Of a stretch of 64,000 bases of DNA, positions 60,035-64,000 are shown piece by piece; position 1 is the stretch's first letter; each line of letters opens with the position of its first letter. The position numbers and the translations under genes were made by a program. A model generated the notes under the pieces. It had not been told where the DNA came from. It ran no database searches and worked only from the letters and a program-made list of their open reading frames with translations. The DNA is from JBGSQR01 sp964509295 (GTDB lineage Bacteria; Desulfobacterota; Desulfuromonadia; Geobacterales; Pseudopelobacteraceae): assembly GCA_964509295.1 (NCBI GenBank), contig CAZDWS010000001.1, positions 186,001 through 250,000 of the forward strand, read 5' to 3'.

Positions 60035-60720
60035 TGAAAAAAGTGCTGATTATCGAAGATGATCTGGATATCGCAGAACTGGAACGGGATTATCTGCAAT
60101 TAAACGGATATCATGCGGAGATCGCTCAAGACGGGGAGGCCGGCCTCAAAAAAGCCCTTTCAGGCCGATTTGACATTGTCGTAGTTGACCTGATGCTACC
60201 TGGTAAACACGGGTTCGAGATTATACGGGAAATCCGGAAAAAGCATGAGATCCCCATTGTTGTCGTTTCGGCAAAGAACGAGGATATTGATAAAATCAGG
60301 GGGCTCGAAATCGGAGCCGATGATTATCTGACTAAACCGTTCAGTCCGGCTGAATTCGTGGCGCGTATCAAATCACACATGAAACGCTACGAGCGGCTCA
60401 AAGGCGATAACAGCGTCTATGAGACAATACTGCACAAAGGACTGGAAATTAATACGGCATCCCGCCAGGTTTTCGTCAATGACAGGGAAGTGCAGCTGAC
60501 GACAAAGGAATATGAGATTTTGGTGTTTCTGGCATCCCATCCAAACATTGTATTCACAAAGGAGCGCATGTTAAGCGCCATTTGGGGGAATGAATATTTT
60601 GGAGATACTGCGACGATCGCCGTGCATATTCAGAAGATTCGAAAGAAAATCGAAATTGATCCTGCGACGCCGGTTTATATCGAAACAATCTGGGGGGCCG
60701 GCTATCGTTTTAACTCGTAA
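60034..60720 (+). CDS. OmpR-family response regulator
   Basis: 228 residues. Receiver domain with DDL and the phospho-acceptor Asp in VVVDLMLPGKHGFE; winged-helix DNA-binding domain ending with VYIETIWGAGYRFNS. The start ATG overlaps the kinase stop by one base (TGATG). Partner of the preceding kinase. Confidence 0.95.
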   Translation: MKKVLIIEDDLDIAELERDYLQLNGYHAEIAQDGEAGLKKALSGRFDIVVVDLMLPGKHGFEIIREIRKKHEIPIVVVSAKNEDIDKIRGLEIGADDYLTKPFSPAEFVARIKSHMKRYERLKGDNSVYETILHKGLEINTASRQVFVNDREVQLTTKEYEILVFLASHPNIVFTKERMLSAIWGNEYFGDTATIAVHIQKIRKKIEIDPATPVYIETIWGAGYRFNS

Positions 60721-60940
60721 TCTATGCATCAGGGCAGACACCGACAGTGTATTGGCTCAGTATGAATAAGACTTTTAGTCAGTTTGTGATAAACCATCAT
60801 AAATGAAGGGAAGTACATGCAAAAAACGTCTCAATTACTTGCAAACAGCTGGGGAATCGGTCAATTTTACGTACCGTGGCGACATCATCCAGATTCAAGA
60901 CAGGGCGGTCGGCAGAAGAAATATTGTAATCGCATACACT

Positions 60941-61178
60941 CTAAAACTGATTCAGAAAATGGGGTAAGGCGGATTTGACTCCAAGGCTGCACCAAGTTTT
61001 CCAACAATAAAGAAGGTTTTTTTCTTTCGGAATCTCAGCAAGCCTTGAGGAAGTCAGTGATTCTGGAATCTCTTTGGCCCCTTTGAGTCTTATCTTTCAG
61101 AATTTCTGGTGAGGCATTACGGACATCAATAATCATAATTTGTTCTGGACGTACAGCCAGAGCATTTTTTATGTCCAT
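60941..61178 (-). pseudogene. frameshifted rhodanese-like gene remnant
   Basis: On the minus strand from an ATG at 61178: MDIKNALAVRPEQIMIIDVR, then a frameshift in ACTCAAAGGGGCC, then GAKEIPESL ... IPKEKNLLYCWKTWCSLGVK with the rhodanese active-site Cys region (YCWKTWCSL), ending at 60941. It resembles the ~110-residue single-domain rhodaneses, but the C-terminal third is missing. Not functional. Confidence 0.7.
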
Positions 61179-61469
61179 AGGGCTATGCTTTTCTGTCAAT
61201 TATTAGAAATCAGCGTTTTCACTTAAATTGCACTCCTAATTCAAGCTTTTCATCGGCCCTGAATAAAATTGGCTTTGAGAATGATCTCTCTGAATGCCCA
61301 GTCATGTTCAAGCAGGAAAGACTATTCAAAGTTCTTACATCAGTTTTCTATGAAGCTCTTTTTTATGAATTGTAGAGTTGTCCTGGGAGCTTCAAGAATA
61401 CTGGAAACACATTTAATTGCAAATGCCTCCACAAAAATATCGTATCCATTTTGGGTTCATGTTCTCACG
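61179..61469. other. 291-bp unassigned region
   Basis: The plus-strand frame beginning at 61269 and the minus-strand frames here lack ribosome binding sites and protein-like composition. Probably decayed sequence. Confidence 0.4.
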
Positions 61470-61605
61470 CTAAAAGCCAAACTTATAGCTGATACGCAAA
61501 CCGCCCCTGAATTGGTTTTTATCGCCACACTCCTTGATAAGGGGTGAGTCAGCCGCTTCACTGCCTAAACGGTCGTAGCCGGCGATTACGCCCACCGATA
61601 CGGAC
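61470..61605 (-). pseudogene. 3' remnant of a MipA/OmpV-type outer membrane protein gene
   Basis: The minus frame reads SVSVGVIAGYDRL, then ADSPLIKECGDKNQF and GGLRISYKFGF before the stop. This is the last ~45 residues of a MipA/OmpV beta-barrel (the typical ADSPxxxxxGxxNQF and closing aromatic strand). The 5' part is replaced by the RND remnant. Confidence 0.65.
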
Positions 61606-61749
61606 TTTGAAACAGACATTGACATTGCAGTAGTGGGCGGCTTGATCTCATCCACCGCACTCAGCCTCATCTTCGTACCCGTCATGTTCAGCTATGTCCG
61701 TGATTTTGAAGAGTGGCTGCGGCCGAAGGCAAAGAAGATTATTTCATAA
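61606..61749 (+). pseudogene. 3' remnant of an RND efflux pump gene
   Basis: The plus frame reads DIDIAVVGGLISSTALSLIF, then VPVMFSYVRDFEEW and LRPKAKKIIS to the TAA at 61749. This matches the final transmembrane helix and tail of AcrB/CusA-type inner-membrane pumps. Over 95 % of the gene is absent. Confidence 0.7.
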
Positions 61750-61766
61750 TTGACCTGACGTTTGTT

Positions 61767-61880
61767 TCGTTCCAGAGTGGGATTTCATGAACACCGAAGG
61801 CATGAACAAAAAGTATATTTGGGTTAAAACCTAAAATAACAGTTGGGTTTATTTTAGGTTTTGCCTAAAAACTAAAATAG
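61767..61880. repeat. dispersed repeat, copy B
   Basis: Repeats the last codons of the CPxCG gene and its downstream sequence from copy A, including a palindrome at 61849-61879 (TTATTTTAGGTTTTGCC...). It lies immediately downstream of fic. Confidence 0.75.
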
Positions 61881-61951
61881 CCATGCCAGCATAGGTCGCC
61901 AAAAACGATTGCTCAACTGCTCGTTTACAAAGTCAATCAATCTGTTGTCTT

Positions 61952-63076
61952 TTATTTATAAAGCTTCAAATATTCTTCAAACAGATAATGCTTCCTGCGC
62001 TTGCTACCTGTTATCTCTTTCAATATGCCTAATCCTTCGAGATCGGCAATCAGCTTGTAAGCCGATGCGGGTGCAATCCCAACAATGTCTCCAACTTTTG
62101 CTGCATCAACAAGTGGCCGCTGATAAAGATAATTGAGTACCTTTTGCGCATTGGATGCGCGACTGCCCAGACATTGGATCTGGGCTTCGACCTGCTTTTG
62201 AAGCTTCAGAATCTTATCGAAAGTGTCAATTCCGTTTTTAGCTGTTTCAATCACTCCGACAAGGAAGAACTTGAACCATCGCAATAAGTCGTTTTTCTCT
62301 CTTACCTGCATCAAGTTATCGTAATAGTAGGATCGGTTTCGTTCAAAGAAGTCGGATAAATAAAGAATCGGCTGTTTAAGTATTCCCTTACTCACAAGAT
62401 ACAGAGTAATCATTAGCCTACCTACCCTGCCATTGCCATCCAGAAACGGATGGATTGTTTCAAACTGGTAATGTACCAATGCAATCTTCAGCAGTTCGGG
62501 GAAATAGCGTTCTTCATCATGCACGAATTTTTCCATATCGCCTATCAACTCGCCAATCGATGAATGTAACGGCGGAACGAATACAGCATCATTTATCGTT
62601 GCCCCGCCAATCCAGTTCTGGCTTTCCCTGAACTCTCCCGGCAGCTTGTGTTTCCCACGTACTCCTTGCAAGAGTGTTTTGTGAGTATCCTTTATCAATC
62701 GTGCTGAAAACGGCAGCGAATGCAGTTTTTCAATTGCTTCATTCATGGCTGCCACATAATTTTGCACCTCTTCCCAGTCATCCCGCTTGTCCAGGGCCAC
62801 ATCCTCTTTTTCCAAAAGCGCTTCTTCCATATTCGTTCGAGTGCCCTCAATCTTGCTTGATTGCGTAGCTTCCTTAAGAACATGCATGCGAATGAACATG
62901 TCAAGATTCGGAATATATTCAGAATACATATCCAAGCGGCCCAGTTCCCTGTCAGCCTTTTCAAGTAACTGAACCAACGTCATGTCATCAAGTGTCCAGA
63001 TACGATTTATAAGATTTGGCTGGAAGCTCTTGTAATGCCCCTGTTGAATGTAGTTGCCTGCATGGTATTTTTTCAT
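61952..63076 (-). CDS. Fic-family protein with winged-helix C-terminus
   Basis: 374 residues. Catalytic motif HPFLDGNGRVGR (about 206-217), for AMP transfer from ATP to a protein hydroxyl. The self-inhibiting SSKIEGT motif is at the N-terminal side (class II). The C-terminal ~70 residues form a winged helix (RPLVDAAKVGDIVGIAPASAYKLI), which suggests DNA binding. Adjacent palindromes are candidate operators, so the protein may autoregulate. Confidence 0.93.
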   Translation of the reverse strand: MKKYHAGNYIQQGHYKSFQPNLINRIWTLDDMTLVQLLEKADRELGRLDMYSEYIPNLDMFIRMHVLKEATQSSKIEGTRTNMEEALLEKEDVALDKRDDWEEVQNYVAAMNEAIEKLHSLPFSARLIKDTHKTLLQGVRGKHKLPGEFRESQNWIGGATINDAVFVPPLHSSIGELIGDMEKFVHDEERYFPELLKIALVHYQFETIHPFLDGNGRVGRLMITLYLVSKGILKQPILYLSDFFERNRSYYYDNLMQVREKNDLLRWFKFFLVGVIETAKNGIDTFDKILKLQKQVEAQIQCLGSRASNAQKVLNYLYQRPLVDAAKVGDIVGIAPASAYKLIADLEGLGILKEITGSKRRKHYLFEEYLKLYK

Positions 63077-63116
63077 ATGCCAAATTCCACCTTGATTCTA
63101 AAATATGTACGACCGC

Positions 63117-63146
63117 TATTTTAGATTTTGTCAAAAATCTAAAATA
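63117..63146. promoter_or_regulatory. fic operator candidate: 13-bp perfect inverted repeat
   Basis: TATTTTAGATTTT (63117-63129) and AAAATCTAAAATA (63134-63146), about 40 bp upstream of the fic start. Related palindromes lie at 63157-63188, 61849-61879 and 55324-55355. Confidence 0.65.
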
Positions 63147-63285
63147 AGCTCAACTGTTATTTTATATTTTGCCTAAAAACTAAAACAACAGAACATAAAC
63201 GGCAAAAGGATTTCCTGCTGTTGCCGAAAACCCTTTTGATGCTTGCTGCGGAAAAACTGTCAACCCGGCGCTTGTTACTTGGACC
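63147..63285. repeat. dispersed repeat, copy C
   Basis: Includes the palindrome at 63157-63188 and a CGGCGCTTGT stretch that also follows copy A (55378). Beyond it, 63318-63340 (TGTCTTACCTCCGTTT) matches the nitroreductase start region at 56014. Confidence 0.7.
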
Positions 63286-63399
63286 ACCAGCCCGTCATCA
63301 GGGCACAATCACGGCTCTCATGTCTTACCTCCGTTTCAAACAGCTGAAACATGATTTGACCTGCAAAATACACTTTCCGACGCTACTTTAATGCAGAAA
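63286..63399. other. intergenic region carrying a nitroreductase start-region copy
   Basis: Contains the minus-strand AAACGGAGGTAAGACATGAG at 63320-63340, i.e. a ribosome binding site and start codon like those of the nitroreductase gene, with no coding continuation. Confidence 0.45.
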
Positions 63400-63437
63400 A
63401 TAAAAAAAGGGTTCTCAGCAGTTGCTGAAAACCCTTA
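63400..63437 (-). terminator. terminator of tRNA-Leu
   Basis: On the minus strand AAGGGTTTTCAGCA pairs with TGCTGAGAACCCTT (one G-T pair), followed by TTTTTTATTTT. Confidence 0.85.
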
Positions 63438-63445
63438 ATTTTTTT

Positions 63446-63532
63446 TGGTGCCCGGGACTAGACTCGAACTAGCACACCCTTGCGAGCACAAGAACCTGAA
63501 TCTTGCGTGTCTACCAATTCCACCACCCGGGC
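63446..63532 (-). tRNA. tRNA-Leu (CAG)
   Basis: 87 nt with encoded CCA. Acceptor stem GCCCGGG/CCCGGGC, long variable arm typical of tRNA-Leu, anticodon loop TTCAGGT (anticodon CAG), T-loop GTTCGAGTC. Confidence 0.97.
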
Positions 63533-63544
63533 GAGTGATTTTTT

Positions 63545-63574
63545 TATATATCACCAATTCAAAGCCCATTGCAA
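63545..63574 (-). promoter_or_regulatory. tRNA-Leu promoter
   Basis: On the minus strand, TTGCAA (63574-63569), 18 bp, TATATA (63550-63545), 13 bp before the mature 5' end. Confidence 0.65.
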
Positions 63575-63662
63575 CAAAAAAATGGGTATTTCCCTTGCCT
63601 GGGTGCCATTGATTTGATACATTTTGTAACTTCTCTAAAATATAAAGGAACATCACACATAC

Positions 63663-64000
63663 ATGAATCTGCTTGCAATTGAAAAACCGGCCCGTTACAT
63701 GGGCGGAGAAATGGGCTCTATCCGCAAGGAGCAGGCCGACCTCCGAATCGCCCTGGCCTTCCCTGATGTTTATGAAGTCGGAATGAGCCACCTGGGCCTG
63801 CGCATCCTTTATCAGATCCTTAACAATATTGACGGCATTGCCGCCGAGCGGGTCTATACCCCCTGGCCGGATATGGAAAGCCAGATGCTGGACGAAGGTG
63901 CTCGTCTGTCAACCCTGGAGACATCCACCCCGCTGACTGACTGCGACATAATAGGCTTCACCCTGCAATACGAGCTCTCCTACAGCAACATACTCAACAT
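63663..64000 (+). CDS. TIGR03960-type radical SAM protein (3' end outside window)
   Basis: The first 112 codons are visible. The start is the ATG at 63663 with AAAGGA about 11 bp upstream. The N-terminus (PARYMGGEMGSIRKEQADLR, then IALAFPDVYEVGMSHLGLRI) is the B12-binding-like domain of the TIGR03960 radical SAM family, whose members pair with a TIGR03936 partner. The catalytic CxxxCxxC domain lies outside the window. Confidence 0.9.
   Translation, partial: MNLLAIEKPARYMGGEMGSIRKEQADLRIALAFPDVYEVGMSHLGLRILYQILNNIDGIAAERVYTPWPDMESQMLDEGARLSTLETSTPLTDCDIIGFTLQYELSYSNILN

Noticed and set aside
61269..61547. 92-aa plus-strand reading frame
   Set aside because: No ribosome binding site; its second part is the antisense of the MipA-type remnant, whose minus-strand reading makes protein sense.

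Overview
The window reads as chromosome from a Geobacter-like deltaproteobacterium (Desulfuromonadales/Geobacterales; something near Trichlorobacter or Pelobacter propionicus would fit). The indicators are an orphan nifH, a cowN, a bacteriohemerythrin, a GEMM-Ib (3',3'-cGAMP class) riboswitch of the type known from Geobacter, cytoplasmic-Cache and HAMP chemoreceptors, an EAL-HDOD protein and many small CxxC proteins. The species assignment is inference; no rRNA is present.

Layout. 0-7 kb: the end of a NarL/FixJ response regulator, an exported three-repeat protein, a ferredoxin-nitroreductase, a GreA-like factor, a PilZ protein and a divergent LysE/LysR pair. 7-13.6 kb: nifH without nifDK behind a leader terminator, EAL-HDOD, bacteriohemerythrin, a first parvulin, a yefM-yoeB toxin-antitoxin pair, a lone Cas6-like RNase with a DTW-domain protein, then a cGAMP-type riboswitch controlling a second parvulin. 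13.6-22 kb: alpha/beta hydrolase, O-acetylhomoserine sulfhydrylase, a chemoreceptor, a DUF4403 lipoprotein and a class A PBP. 22-29.7 kb: ROK kinase, YheU, a flavoprotein, then a compact molybdenum hydroxylase operon (2Fe-2S subunit, Moco subunit, XdhC, MocA) and an old yellow enzyme. 29.7-38 kb: an IGDFGE-repeat protein, a GIY-YIG protein, a SagB-type oxidoreductase, MATE, the zinc ribbon-SlyD-CowN operon, RhlE helicase with an RRM protein, and several small proteins.

38.5-42.7 kb is the most unusual region. An XRE regulator is followed by a four-gene set: a 97-aa winged-helix-like protein, Hcp (type VI secretion tube protein), a glycine-rich putative effector and a three-helix putative membrane immunity protein. 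The set has been duplicated in tandem as a 1,913-bp unit. 806 bp are identical between the copies, then identity breaks abruptly inside the effector and its partner, and the second regulator copy is a decayed fragment. No other T6SS genes are present.

43-55 kb is mostly housekeeping: a class V aminotransferase, a chemoreceptor, a PAS-Cys protein with a thioredoxin, metH, an LpxL-like acyltransferase, HU, and an accessory topoisomerase I in an operon with an HU/IHF-type protein. 55-63 kb is an accessory, partly decayed region: an exported nitroreductase, hipBA, a His/Cys-rich two-component cluster, remnants of a rhodanese, a MipA-type outer membrane protein and an RND pump, and a Fic protein flanked by four copies of a ~30-bp palindrome. 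The window ends with tRNA-Leu(CAG) and the start of a radical SAM protein.
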